Positions 8,821 through 17,706 of a stretch of DNA of 33,876 nt are shown here, one piece after another (the first letter of the stretch is position 1; every line of letters starts with the position of its first letter). The notes under the pieces are model-generated. The model was not told the origin of the DNA. It saw nothing but the letters and a program-made list of their open reading frames with translations, and did not search any database. Made by a program: the position numbers and the translations under genes. This DNA comes from Acidobacteriota bacterium (lineage in GTDB: Bacteria; Acidobacteriota; Terriglobia; UBA7540), in NCBI GenBank assembly GCA_902812465.1, contig CADDZE010000040.1, forward strand, positions 1 through 33,876, given 5' to 3'.

Positions 8821-8910
8821 CATCGCCTCGCGGTCCCTTCGCCCGCCAGGCGGCGGGGGCTGGGATAGTGAACGCGCCACCTTTTGGGAGAAAGGGACCG
8901 CGAGGCGGTG
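8821..8910 (-). repeat. Long-stem hairpin between RND adaptor and pump genes
   Basis: Bases 8821-8839 and 8892-8910 form a 19-bp stem (18 Watson-Crick pairs plus one G-U), with a 52-base loop that holds a smaller GC-rich hairpin (CCGCC...GGCGG). In the transcript it would sit between the adaptor and pump coding regions. No U-tract follows, so it is not a standard terminator. It could stabilise the upstream message, set the ratio of the two proteins, or be a palindromic repeat element. I saw no second copy in the window. Confidence 0.6.
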
Positions 8911-9009
8911 GACGAGCCGCGTCATTTAATGCGATCGCGACCTCGACCCTTCATCCGGAAGCCGCGCCACGGGTTCGTCGCCCGCTAGCGGCGAGTCAAC
9001 CATCATCGC

Positions 9010-10149
9010 CTATTGCTCGGCAGCCGCCTCGAGGGCGAGGGCGTTGGCCACCACCCGCTCACCCGGCTCAATGCCTGACTCGATTTCCTGCAGGTTGCCC
9101 GGCAGCATGCTTCCGGCTTTGACCTCGACGCGGCGAAATTGCCCTCCGCCCAGCGGTACCCACACCCAATCGCGGTCGTGCAGGTGGAGGACTGCCGCAG
9201 CGGGCACGGTGGCGCGCACTTCCTTCTTCAGCGCGTGGAACGTCGCCGTCACGAACATACCCAGGCGCAGCATGCCCGGATTGCGGACTTCCAGACGAAC
9301 CTTGGCTGTACGCAAGTTGGGATCGAGGATGGGGCCGATATTGCTGATCCGGCCCTTCAGCCGGAGATCCGGGTAAGCGTCCAGACGAATGTCAGCGTAC
9401 TGGCCCACCTGCACAAAGTGCAGGTCGTTCTCGTACACGTCGCACAAGATCCAGACATGGGACAGGTCGGAAATGGTGAACGCATTCGGCGATGCCAGAC
9501 CCTGGGTGCCAGCCGCCATGGTTACCTGCTGGTCGGTGATGACGCCGGACGCCGGAGCACGAACGTCCACGATCGCCGAAGGATGGTGGGGGTCGGCCCC
9601 CAAGACGCGGAGACGGTCCAGGGCGGTCTCGACAGCGACCCTGGCTTTGGTCTCAGCGTCTTCCGCGACCTGCAGATCATTTAAGGAGATGGCGCCATGC
9701 ACATAAAGGTCCCGCGCCCTTTCAAGCTGGGTATGCGTCAGCGTTTCATCCGCCACTGCCTGGCGGTAGTCAGAAAACGCTTGGGCAACGTCCTGACTTT
9801 GGACTCGCATCAGAAGCTGCCCCCTGGTTACGGTGTCGCCCAGGCGCGCACGGACCTCCAGCACGCGGCCGGAGGCGGCCGAAATCACGGGAATATTGCG
9901 CGAAATATCCGGGCTGACCGTGCCAGTGACATTCAGCTCGGGCGCTGCCAGGCGTTCGCACGCAACGGCCAGCGGAAATTGCTCCGGACGCTCCGCCCTA
10001 AACACGCCGGCGTTCGACTCGTGCTCGACCCGAGCGGGAGGCGGGGCTTCGGCGCGCGGATCTGCCCGTCCCGGGTTACAGCCGGGAAGCAGCAGGCAGG
10101 ACACCGCGGTCAGCGAGGCAACCGTGAAGCTCCTGTATTTCATGGTCAT
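9010..10149 (-). CDS. RND efflux periplasmic adaptor lipoprotein, CzcB/HlyD type
   Basis: 379 residues. A lipoprotein signal runs to LLPGC with the acylated Cys at about residue 24. Next is a beta-barrel/lipoyl half-motif around SGRVLEVRARLGDTVTRGQLL, a helical hairpin (DVAQAFSDYRQAVADETL onward), and the second lipoyl half with DVRAPASGVITDQQV. The membrane-proximal domain contains GERVVANALALEAA. These are the standard parts of a membrane fusion protein that links an RND pump to an outer-membrane channel and can hand metal to the pump. I chose ATG 10149 because the signal peptide starts there; the frame extends to 10203 but the extra 18 residues would disrupt the signal. It is first in an operon with the pump downstream. 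Confidence 0.9.
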   Translation of the reverse strand: MTMKYRSFTVASLTAVSCLLLPGCNPGRADPRAEAPPPARVEHESNAGVFRAERPEQFPLAVACERLAAPELNVTGTVSPDISRNIPVISAASGRVLEVRARLGDTVTRGQLLMRVQSQDVAQAFSDYRQAVADETLTHTQLERARDLYVHGAISLNDLQVAEDAETKARVAVETALDRLRVLGADPHHPSAIVDVRAPASGVITDQQVTMAAGTQGLASPNAFTISDLSHVWILCDVYENDLHFVQVGQYADIRLDAYPDLRLKGRISNIGPILDPNLRTAKVRLEVRNPGMLRLGMFVTATFHALKKEVRATVPAAAVLHLHDRDWVWVPLGGGQFRRVEVKAGSMLPGNLQEIESGIEPGERVVANALALEAAAEQ

Positions 10150-10409
10150 TGCATCGGTCCCGCTCTTCGCTCTTTGAACGTCAAACGTCGCTAGTCGAAG
10201 CACGGACGAAAGCGGAGGAAACTTCGTGGCGTTCGGTGCGGCTTTTGGGGCGTTCCAGGAGAATAGCGTAGAGGCGCGCCTTACACCCCATCCAGATATC
10301 TTTCGGGCATGCCGAGCCTATCTTTTAGCTAGGGGGACGCGGCCCTGTGTTTTGCTAGAATGGGCGGCCAGAGGCCGGCGTCTTCGGGCAGCTGCGCCAA
10401 GGCAATCCG

Positions 10410-11852
10410 ATGCTCTCCTTTTTGCTGCAAGGTACTCGTACCCAGCTTCTGATGCGAGCCGGTCTGATGATCTTCGCCGTCGCTCTCATCGACTGGCGTG
10501 TGCAAGGGAACGTTTTCTTCGGTTTTCTGTATCTCTTCCCGATGCTCATGCTGGGGAGTTGCCTGGCACCCTGGCAAATCGCGCTTGTAGCGGCAGGTTG
10601 TGTCCTCCTGGCGGAATGGTTGGGGCCGGTAGGATGGGCGCCGTCGGACGGGATTCCTCGCGATATCTTTATGTTTACCGCATACTTTGGCACAGGACTA
10701 TTCGCCTACGAGTCGGCCCGGAATCGCCGTCTCGCCTTGCAGCACGCGCAGGAAATCGAGTGCGAGATGGAATCGCGACGCGAAGCGGAGCAGCAACTCC
10801 AGGTGCTTATTGAGAGCAGCCCGGCAGCCATTCTTACCATCGACGCCGAGGGTCGCATCCTCATGGCCAACCAGGCGGCGCACCGGCTGCTTGGGTTCGA
10901 GCCAGGAGCACTGCCAGGCCAGCCCATCAAGCCATTCGTGCCTCCGCTAGCGAGTATCCCCTACGGGGACGAGACGACTCCGCATTTCCGCACAGCGATG
11001 CAGTGCTACAGCCGCCGGCGTGACGGCGAGGTATTTCTGGCTGAAGTATGGTTTTCCACCTACTGGACGCGCTCCGGCCCGCGCCTGGCCGCCATGTTGG
11101 TCGACAGCTCGGAGGAGCTGCGGGAGCGCGAAGAGGCCAGTCTGCATCAACTGCTCGCTGGCTCGCGCCTGGTGGTAGGTGCCGTGTCTCATGAGATCCG
11201 GAATGTGTGCAGCGCCATTTCCGTGGTTTACGCCAATCTCTCCCGAAGTGAGGCGCTGGCTCACAATGAAGACTTCCGCGCCCTGGGAGACCTGGTGGAA
11301 GCCTTAGGCCGGGTTGCCACACTCGAACTGCGCCAAAGCTCCGGCAGACTCGAGCTGCGGGGCGTCGACCTGCGCGCCGTGCTGGACGAACTGCGCATCG
11401 TGATCGAGCCCGGGTTACGCGAATCCGGTATCGTCCTTCGATGCAATTTGCCGGATAGCTTGCCCTTGGTGTGGGCGGACCGCCAGAATCTCCTGCAGGT
11501 CCTGCTTAATCTCACCAAGAACAGCGAGCGAGCCCTCCGCGGCCGTCCGCAAAGAGAACTATGCATCAGCGCCGAGGTCGCCGGCGAGCGGGTAGTCGTG
11601 CGCGTCTGCGATACGGGCCCGGGCATCCCAGCGCCGGAACGCCTTTTCCGGCCCTTCCAGCCGGGCGCGGAAGCCGTGGGACTGGGTCTCTACCTCTCGC
11701 GCGCCTTCGTGAGGGCCTTCCGAGGCGATCTACGCTTCGAGCCTGTGCCGTCGGGTTGCTGTTTTGCGGTGGACCTGGCGCGATTCAATGCTCAAAGCCA
11801 GGAACCAACGGCGGACATCTATGAGCAAGATTCGGATCCTGTTGATCGATGA
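10410..11852 (+). CDS. PAS-domain sensor histidine kinase with N-terminal membrane segments
   Basis: 480 residues. Three to four hydrophobic helices occupy residues 10-100 with almost no periplasmic loop. A short coiled coil follows, then a PAS domain (about 130-235: SSPAAILTIDAEGRILMANQ), a DHp domain with H-box SHEIRN and phosphoacceptor His261, and an HATPase domain with N-box NLTKNSERAL, G1 DTGPGIP and G2 AVGLGLYLSRAF. All catalytic boxes are intact. The small exposed surface outside suggests it senses the membrane or a cytoplasmic PAS ligand. The cognate regulator overlaps its last 32 bases. The gene is divergent from the efflux operon, so regulation of that operon is possible but not shown. 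Confidence 0.9.
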   Translation: MLSFLLQGTRTQLLMRAGLMIFAVALIDWRVQGNVFFGFLYLFPMLMLGSCLAPWQIALVAAGCVLLAEWLGPVGWAPSDGIPRDIFMFTAYFGTGLFAYESARNRRLALQHAQEIECEMESRREAEQQLQVLIESSPAAILTIDAEGRILMANQAAHRLLGFEPGALPGQPIKPFVPPLASIPYGDETTPHFRTAMQCYSRRRDGEVFLAEVWFSTYWTRSGPRLAAMLVDSSEELREREEASLHQLLAGSRLVVGAVSHEIRNVCSAISVVYANLSRSEALAHNEDFRALGDLVEALGRVATLELRQSSGRLELRGVDLRAVLDELRIVIEPGLRESGIVLRCNLPDSLPLVWADRQNLLQVLLNLTKNSERALRGRPQRELCISAEVAGERVVVRVCDTGPGIPAPERLFRPFQPGAEAVGLGLYLSRAFVRAFRGDLRFEPVPSGCCFAVDLARFNAQSQEPTADIYEQDSDPVDR

Positions 11853-12468
11853 TCATGCGCTGTTTCGCGAGGGCCTGAACCGTCTCCTCGAGGCTGAGCC
11901 CGGGTTCGAGATGGTAGCGCATTGCGCCGCCACGGACGAAGCCCTCGAAGTGTTGCGCCGGCAGCCTATTGATATCGTGCTTCTGGATTTCGACCTCGGG
12001 CGGGACGACGGTTTCCAGTTCATCGAGCGCGCCCGGCGAGCTGGCTTTCACGGCCGGATTCTCATGGTCACGGCCGGCATGGCGGACGCCGAGTACGTGC
12101 AGGCGCTCTGCTTGGGGGTTTGCGGAATCTTTCCCAAGCACCAGTCGCCGCGCCTGCTGGCTGACGCCATTCGCAAGGTCATGAGGGGCGAAATCTGGCT
12201 GGATCAGAACTCGTTACAGGCGCTGATTGACGCCGTCAAGCACCCAGAGCCAGGCTCTGGTCGTCCCTTTACCGAGCGCGAGCGCCAGGTCCTCGAGGGC
12301 GTCTTCGAAGGCCTCACCAACAAGGAAATTGCCGCCCGCCTCGGTATTTCCGAAAGCTCCGTGAAGGCGGCCATCCAGCAACTGTTCGACAAAACCGGCG
12401 TCAGGACCCGAAGTCAGCTGGTGCGCATTGCGCTCGAGGAAGGGCCGTGGCGCACTAAGGCGAACTGA
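11821..12468 (+). CDS. NarL/FixJ-family response regulator
   Basis: 215 residues. The receiver domain shows the acidic pair at residues 10-11 (LLIDDH), phosphoacceptor Asp56 in IVLLDFD, the conserved Thr in MVTAG and Lys in GIFPKH. A linker leads to a LuxR-type helix-turn-helix: FTERERQVLEGVFEGLTNKE and ISESSVKAAIQQLF. This is a DNA-binding activator or repressor phosphorylated by the upstream kinase, which it overlaps by 32 bases. ATG 11821 is chosen because MSKIRILLIDDH is the standard receiver start. The frame extends to 11764, but only inside the kinase. The downstream esterase starts 100 bases later in the same direction and could be cotranscribed. Confidence 0.93.
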   Translation: MSKIRILLIDDHALFREGLNRLLEAEPGFEMVAHCAATDEALEVLRRQPIDIVLLDFDLGRDDGFQFIERARRAGFHGRILMVTAGMADAEYVQALCLGVCGIFPKHQSPRLLADAIRKVMRGEIWLDQNSLQALIDAVKHPEPGSGRPFTERERQVLEGVFEGLTNKEIAARLGISESSVKAAIQQLFDKTGVRTRSQLVRIALEEGPWRTKAN

Positions 12469-12568
12469 GCGGTTTATACTGGGCGGCTGCCGTGCGCCCT
12501 CCGGGCGCCAGCTGCTTCCCCCGCTGACTATCAGTGCCGTTGCAGCTCAACTCACAGGAGGAGCGCCT

Positions 12569-13735
12569 ATGCTGCATACCCGCGCTGGCAGGGTTCTTAT
12601 CCTTTTCGCGGCGGGAGTACTCCCGGCTTGGACGCAGGCCCCCGCACCCGCCAGACCCCAACTACCGCCTCCACGCCTTCAGTCGCCTGAGGTCCAGCCG
12701 GACCTTCGCGTCACTTTCCGTTTCCGCGCGCCCAACGCCAAGTTCGTGGTCGTCAACCGCGAGGGCCTCCAGGCGCCACTGCCCATGCAGAAGGACGCGC
12801 AAGGCGTCTGGAGCGTCACTACCGATCCGCTTCCACCAGACTTCTACGGTTACTCCTTTGTGGCCGACGGCGTCAGCTTGATCGACCCTTCCAATCCACT
12901 AATCAAACCTAACCTGCTCTTTCCCCAAAGCATGATGCACGTCCCCGGTCCCGCGTCTCTCCCCTGGGAGGTAAACGACGTGCCACACGGAACGATTCAC
13001 CATCACTTTTACCGCTCGGCGGCAGTGGGTGATGACCGCGACTATTATGTCTACACCCCGCCGGGGTACGACGCGCAACAGGCGTATCCGGTGCTCTGCC
13101 TACTGCATGGCTACAGCGATGATGCCAGCGCCTGGACCGCCGTCGGCCGCGCCCACGTGATCTTGGACAATCTCATCGCTCAAGGGAAGGTAAGGCCCAT
13201 GATTGTCGTCATGCCCCTCGGCTACGGTGCGCCGGAAATCCTCACCGAGGGATTCGCCGCCTTCCAGCATCCAGAGCTCGTGCGGCGTAACTTTGATAAA
13301 TTTCGCGAGGCCCTATTGAACGAGGTCATCCCGCAGGTCGAGAAGACCTATCACCTTGCCAGCGGCCGCGACCAGTGGGCCATCGCCGGCCTTTCCATGG
13401 GTGGCGCCGAATCCCTCTACACCGGACTCAATGACCTCGACCGCTTTGCTTGGATTGGTGCGTTCAGCACTGGCGGCCTGGGAGAAAAGTTTGACGAGGA
13501 ATTCCCTGACCTCGACGCGAAGGCCAACTCGCGCCTGCGCCTGCTGTGGATCGCCTGTGGAACCGAGGACCGGCTATGGGAGGCCAACCGCCGCTTCCGC
13601 CAGTGGCTGACGAGCAAGGGCGTGCGGCATACGGCTATCGACACCCTGGGCGCGCACACCTGGATGGTGTGGCGGCGCAACCTTGCCAACTTTGCTCCGT
13701 TGCTGTTTCGGGGAGGCGGGTCCTCAGCCCCGTAA
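12569..13735 (+). CDS. Secreted alpha/beta-hydrolase esterase with N-terminal E-set domain
   Basis: 388 residues. A signal peptide spans about 1-24 (ends AWTQA), followed by a Pro-rich linker, an Ig-like E-set/CBM48-like domain (about 45-125: VTFRFRAPNAKFVVV, FYGYSFVADG), then an esterase domain of the Fes/D-type family. The nucleophile is Ser276 in GLSMGG, with Asp334 in GTED and His363 in GAHTW as the likely rest of the triad. This architecture is common in bacterial feruloyl or acetyl esterases acting on plant polysaccharides; the precise substrate is unknown. The strong site AGGAGG about 8 bases before ATG 12569 fixes the start. The preceding open frame overlaps the response regulator and is not used. 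A short hairpin at the stop codon may end transcription. Confidence 0.88.
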   Translation: MLHTRAGRVLILFAAGVLPAWTQAPAPARPQLPPPRLQSPEVQPDLRVTFRFRAPNAKFVVVNREGLQAPLPMQKDAQGVWSVTTDPLPPDFYGYSFVADGVSLIDPSNPLIKPNLLFPQSMMHVPGPASLPWEVNDVPHGTIHHHFYRSAAVGDDRDYYVYTPPGYDAQQAYPVLCLLHGYSDDASAWTAVGRAHVILDNLIAQGKVRPMIVVMPLGYGAPEILTEGFAAFQHPELVRRNFDKFREALLNEVIPQVEKTYHLASGRDQWAIAGLSMGGAESLYTGLNDLDRFAWIGAFSTGGLGEKFDEEFPDLDAKANSRLRLLWIACGTEDRLWEANRRFRQWLTSKGVRHTAIDTLGAHTWMVWRRNLANFAPLLFRGGGSSAP

Positions 13736-13767
13736 AGCGGGGCCGCCGGCTGGTGGCAGGCCGCTTT
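13734..13767 (+). terminator. Hairpin at end of esterase gene, possible terminator
   Basis: AAAGCGG (13734-13740) pairs with CCGCTTT (13761-13767), with further GGCC/GGC pairing in the loop. It overlaps the esterase stop codon and lies between convergent genes. Only a short T run is in the stem itself, so termination strength is doubtful. Confidence 0.3.
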
Positions 13768-13798
13768 GGTCCGGCGCTGGCAAGCTGATTGCTTGATT

Positions 13799-14944
13799 TC
13801 ATCCTCTCCTGGGGCGAGGCAGGGTGGTGGTAGCCACGCCAGGCGCTAGGGCGCTCAGGTCGCGCGGCGGCTTCAAATTCAGCGTCACCTGGAACCACCA
13901 GTTGGGCTGGTAGTTGATCTGGACGGGCACACCCCGCAGACTGCCTTCGGTTCCCAGCAAGATCGTAAAGTTGTCCTTCTTTCCTGTGGCGAGGTTCTCA
14001 ACCTGAAATCGGGTCTCTTTCAGTGCATGGTAGGTTCGCTCGAGTCTTTCCCTGTTGCTGAGGGTGACACGCACGGCCTTCTCGGCCACGAACCGGACAT
14101 TCTGCAAAGTCACTCTATATTCCCTTGAGTTGAAAATGTAGCAACGCGAGACCGGTGTGCGCGTCCCGGCAAGCGCGGCGCCGGTCAGGTCCAGAACCGT
14201 CGACAGGAACCCCCCGCGGCGGCCACAGCCTATCGACGCCCCCTCCAGTTCCCGAACTTTGCGGCCCGCCCCCGATTCCAGCTGGTCCATCACCACCTTC
14301 TCGGCGGCTCCCAGCTCTTGAAAGGTGAAGTCACGCTGCGAGTAGAACGGCACGGTCGCCGCAAGCGCCCGCCCCGGGTCCACGCGGCTGACGATGCCTT
14401 CAAACAGATGCTGGCCCGCCTGCTGCTCGTTGGAAATTTCCCGCTCCATGGCCGTCACCGATTCGCCCTTCGAGGCCTTCATGAACCCAAAGAAGGCGCT
14501 CGATTCGGCTCCGCCTTCCCCGCGCCGCACAATTTCTGTCCCCGCGCCCCAACGATTGATGCCATGCGCTTTCGCGGGGTCCGAGCCGAAGAGTAGGCGG
14601 ATCACCTCGAGGCTTGGGTCAGCCGCCGCCCGGCCTATTCTGATATACCCGCCGCCTATATCATCCTTGCCCGTCCAGAAGAAGAGCAGCCGGATGCGGC
14701 AGGTCATAACAAAATCGTACTCGGCCCCGAACCGCGGCTGAGCCTCCGCCCAATGCACCGCTTCACGGATGGCTGCCTCCGCTTGCGAACCGCCGCGCCC
14801 CGACGCCGTGCCCCCTCGGCATCCGTCTGCCCCGTACAGCAGCAGTACGAGAAGCAAACACGCACTGCGAAGCACGCTCGGCGCGAGCTTTAAACCGTTA
14901 CTACCGTTCGCGGGAACGGTCCGTCGTCGGTGCGTGGCAACCAT
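13799..14944 (-). CDS. Secreted hypothetical protein, possible lipoprotein
   Basis: 381 residues; I do not recognise the family. A hydrophobic export segment lies at about 26-41 (SACLLLVLLLYGADGC). Its Cys could be a lipoprotein acylation site, although ADGC is a poor lipobox. The remainder is soluble, mixed alpha/beta, with a Gly-rich central part (GASIGCGRRGGFLS) and a beta-rich C-terminal end (VQINYQPNWWFQVTLNLKPP). The first 20 residues are Arg-rich and may not be translated; an internal GTG just before the hydrophobic segment is an alternative start. No strong ribosome binding site decides it. It is convergent with the esterase and divergent from the sugar porter. Length, codon use and the export signal support a real gene. 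Confidence 0.7.
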   Translation of the reverse strand: MVATHRRRTVPANGSNGLKLAPSVLRSACLLLVLLLYGADGCRGGTASGRGGSQAEAAIREAVHWAEAQPRFGAEYDFVMTCRIRLLFFWTGKDDIGGGYIRIGRAAADPSLEVIRLLFGSDPAKAHGINRWGAGTEIVRRGEGGAESSAFFGFMKASKGESVTAMEREISNEQQAGQHLFEGIVSRVDPGRALAATVPFYSQRDFTFQELGAAEKVVMDQLESGAGRKVRELEGASIGCGRRGGFLSTVLDLTGAALAGTRTPVSRCYIFNSREYRVTLQNVRFVAEKAVRVTLSNRERLERTYHALKETRFQVENLATGKKDNFTILLGTEGSLRGVPVQINYQPNWWFQVTLNLKPPRDLSALAPGVATTTLPRPRRG

Positions 14945-15377
14945 CGGGACACTCTAACATGGGACAGGGATATTCTGGGACCTGCACGAAGCTTCGCTTT
15001 GGTTAAGGGCGCTGCTCGTCGGCACGTCGACACCGACCGTGACGGGCTTTCCGCCCGGCCGGACCGAGGGTGGGCGGACCCGAGGTGGCTCTCATCGGGC
15101 GTTCGCGTTTGAGCTTGCTTCGCCGTCTACTTTGGGATAAGTAACAAGGCCCCTTAAATCGGCGCGGAACCAAACCCAGAGCTAGCGAGGAGCTGGAGCC
15201 CGTGCACCGGGATACGGGGGTACCGCGTTTTGCCCTATGCGTCGCACTAAGAGGAATAATCCGTCTGGGCGTTCCCGGGCAAGTTAGGACCGTGCCGAGG
15301 CGCCCTGGTAGTTCGCTCTATACCTAACCTCGAGCATAACGCCGCCGCGATCGAAGCTATGACGACGAGGTGCAACC
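14945..15377. other. 433-base non-coding region between divergent genes
   Basis: No coding frame here resembles a protein. The region should hold promoters for the secreted hypothetical (minus) and the sugar porter (plus). I see no convincing paired -35/-10, tRNA or riboswitch. A ribosome binding site GAGGTG lies just before the porter GTG at 15378. Confidence 0.6.
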
Positions 15378-16700
15378 GTGAAGATCAATGCCTACCTGGC
15401 GAAGAGTACGGGCGTGGCCGCGCTGGGCGGCCTCCTGTTCGGATTTGACACGGCAGTGATCTCTGGAACAACCCGTGGGCTGACTGAATCCTTTCATCTC
15501 ACACCGTCCTCGCTGGGGCTAACGGTTTCGATTGCCTTGTGGGGCACGATCGTGGGCGCGATGCTGGCCGGGATTCCCGGCGACCGCTGGGGACGGCGCG
15601 ACAGCCTGCGGCTGATGGCTGTGCTCTACCTGGTTTCTTCCCTGGGCTGCGCCTTGGCGTGGAACTGGTACGCCTTGGTGGCGTTTCGCTTCATCGGCGG
15701 GCTGGGCATTGGCGGCTCTTCGGTGCTCGCGCCGATGTACATTGCGGAGATTGCGCCCCCCGCCGAGCGCGGCCGCTTGGTGGGTTGCTTCCAGATCAGC
15801 GTAGTGCTGGGAATCCTGGTGGCGTATTTCTCCAATTACGAAATTGGCCTAAGAAATCTGGGGCCGCTAGACTGGCGCTGGAAGCTGGGCATCCCTGCGG
15901 CTCCGGCAGCGCTTTTCCTAGTGCTGCTGTTCGGGATTCTGCGCAGCCCGCGCTGGCTGGTGAAGAAGCAGCGCATCGAAGAGGCGCGCCAGGTGCTTCG
16001 CTTGGTCGGGGAAGAGAATTACGAAGAAGAGCTGCAGGACATCATCCGGTCGATTCACCTCGAGGGCGCCCAGGACCGGCTGTTTGCCTGGAAATACCGC
16101 GTGCCGATTTTTCTTGCCGTCACCATCGGGATGTTCAACCAGCTGACCGGCATCAATGCCATTCTTTATTATCTGAACGACATTTTTGTGCGCGCTGGCT
16201 TCAGCCGTGTCTCTGCCGATCTGCAAGCCGTCGCAATCGGTGCCACCAACCTCATATTCACTTTGGTGGCCATGAGCGTGATTGACAAGCTGGGACGGCG
16301 GACGCTGTTGCTGACCGGCTCGGTAGGTATGGCCGGCTGCCTGGCCGGCGTCGCGGCGGTCTTCTTTAGCGGCCAGCACCAAACCTGGCTGCTGTGGCTG
16401 CTCGTGGGATTTATTGCCTTTTTCGCCTTTTCCCAAGGAGCCGTGATCTGGGTCTACATCAGCGAGGTTTTTCCCAACCAGGTGCGCGCCAAAGGGCAGA
16501 GCCTGGGGAGCTTCTCGCATTGGTTCATGAATGCGCTGATCTCCTTCGAGTTCCCGCGCCTGGCGGCGTCCTCCGGCGCGTATCCCTTCGTGTTCTTTTC
16601 GCTCATGATGGTGGTGCAGTTTTTTGTGGTTCTGTTCTTGTATCCGGAAACCAAGGGTATCTCGCTGGAAGAGATGCAGAGGAAATTGGGAATTGCCTAA
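15378..16700 (+). CDS. Sugar porter family MFS transporter (monosaccharide:H+ symporter-like)
   Basis: 440 residues with 12 predicted membrane helices. Sugar-porter signatures are present: GGLLFGFDTAVISG in TM1, GDRWGRRDSL in the 2-3 loop, FNQLTGINAILYY in TM7, DKLGRR in the 8-9 loop, and PETKGISLEEM at the C terminus. The relatives XylE, GalP and AraE import xylose, galactose or arabinose with protons; the substrate cannot be named from sequence. The start is GTG 15378 with GAGGTG about 5 bases upstream. The fructokinase-like gene begins 39 bases after the stop, so the pair is likely one operon for hexose uptake and phosphorylation. Confidence 0.92.
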   Translation: MKINAYLAKSTGVAALGGLLFGFDTAVISGTTRGLTESFHLTPSSLGLTVSIALWGTIVGAMLAGIPGDRWGRRDSLRLMAVLYLVSSLGCALAWNWYALVAFRFIGGLGIGGSSVLAPMYIAEIAPPAERGRLVGCFQISVVLGILVAYFSNYEIGLRNLGPLDWRWKLGIPAAPAALFLVLLFGILRSPRWLVKKQRIEEARQVLRLVGEENYEEELQDIIRSIHLEGAQDRLFAWKYRVPIFLAVTIGMFNQLTGINAILYYLNDIFVRAGFSRVSADLQAVAIGATNLIFTLVAMSVIDKLGRRTLLLTGSVGMAGCLAGVAAVFFSGQHQTWLLWLLVGFIAFFAFSQGAVIWVYISEVFPNQVRAKGQSLGSFSHWFMNALISFEFPRLAASSGAYPFVFFSLMMVVQFFVVLFLYPETKGISLEEMQRKLGIA

Positions 16701-16739
16701 AGCAGCCGGTTGCTTGCCGGCCGCGCATCATTCCGAACC

Positions 16740-17639
16740 ATGGGCCTGGTAGGTGGTATTGAAGCCGGTGGGACTAAGTTCGTCTGTGCCGTCGGAACTT
16801 CGTCTGAGGCCTCGGCCGCGCGAACGGAATTCCTGACGACCACGCCGGACGAAACGATCGGCCGCGCGGTCGAATTCCTCGAGCGGCAGGCCGCGCGGCT
16901 GGGGCGCCTCATCGCGGTCGGCATCGCGTCCTTCGGCCCCATCGATCTAGACCCTGCGTCACCCAGCTTCGGTCACATCACCACCACCCCGAAGCCCGGC
17001 TGGCAGAACGTGGACCTGGCGGGCGTGGTGCGCCGTTCGCTGAATGTGCCCGTCGCGTTTGATACCGATGTGAATGCCGCTGCCCTGGGCGAAAGGCGCT
17101 GGGGTGCCGCCCAAGGACTGGACACGTTCCTTTACCTCACCGTGGGCACGGGCATTGGTGGCGGCGGAATGGTGGCAGGCAAGCTGATGCACGGCGCCCT
17201 GCATCCGGAAATGGGACACATGCGTATTCCGCACAATCCTCAGCGCGATCCCTTTCCGGGGTCGTGCCCGTTCCACGGGGACTGCTGGGAAGGCCTCGCC
17301 TCGGGAACAGCCATCCAGGCGCGTTGGGGGACGAGGGGCGAAGACCTGCCGTCCGACCATGCGGCCTGGCCGCTCGAGGCACGTTATCTGGCGCTGGGAA
17401 TCAGCAACCTGATCTGCGCCCTTTCTCCCGAACGCATCGTGCTGGGAGGAGGAGTGATGCGGCAAGCGCAACTCCTGCCGCTCATTCGCCAAGGCACGCT
17501 CGAGCTGCTCAACGGTTACATCCGCGTCAGCCGCATTCTCGAGCACATCGAAGACTATCTAGTTCCGGCGCAGCTGGGGAGGGATGCCGGAGTGCTCGGC
17601 GCGATCGCCCTGGCGCTGGAAAAAGAAGCGAGCGGCTAG
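16740..17639 (+). CDS. ROK family sugar kinase, fructokinase-like
   Basis: 299 residues. ATP-binding GGIEAGGTKFVCAVG lies at the N terminus, catalytic Asp in DTDVNAAALGE, phosphate loop TVGTGIGGGGMVAGKL, and the metal-binding segment HxxCPFHGDCWEGLASG characteristic of YdhR/GmuE-type fructokinases within ROK proteins. It would phosphorylate fructose or a related hexose with ATP in the cytoplasm. I chose ATG 16740, where the ATP motif starts after five residues; the frame runs to 16710 but the extra ten residues lack similarity. It follows the sugar porter by 39 bases, supporting import followed by phosphorylation. It is convergent with the Tat-exported TIM-barrel gene. Confidence 0.9.
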   Translation: MGLVGGIEAGGTKFVCAVGTSSEASAARTEFLTTTPDETIGRAVEFLERQAARLGRLIAVGIASFGPIDLDPASPSFGHITTTPKPGWQNVDLAGVVRRSLNVPVAFDTDVNAAALGERRWGAAQGLDTFLYLTVGTGIGGGGMVAGKLMHGALHPEMGHMRIPHNPQRDPFPGSCPFHGDCWEGLASGTAIQARWGTRGEDLPSDHAAWPLEARYLALGISNLICALSPERIVLGGGVMRQAQLLPLIRQGTLELLNGYIRVSRILEHIEDYLVPAQLGRDAGVLGAIALALEKEASG

Positions 17640-17647
17640 TCGGTGTC

Positions 17648-17681
17648 CATCCGGCAGCGGCCACGCGGGTAAGGCCGGATG
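17648..17681. terminator. Hairpin between convergent genes
   Basis: CATCCGGC (17648-17655) and GCCGGATG (17674-17681) form a perfect 8-bp stem with an 18-base loop, just after the ROK gene stop and facing the convergent gene. There is no U-tract, so a bidirectional terminator is only a guess. Confidence 0.35.
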
Positions 17682-17706
17682 CTGGGCAAGCTGGCGGATC
17701 GCCCTG

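Noticed and set aside
10226-10813. 195-codon plus-strand frame at the start of the histidine kinase
   Set aside because: It overlaps the kinase in another frame and shows no domain; the kinase frame is well supported.
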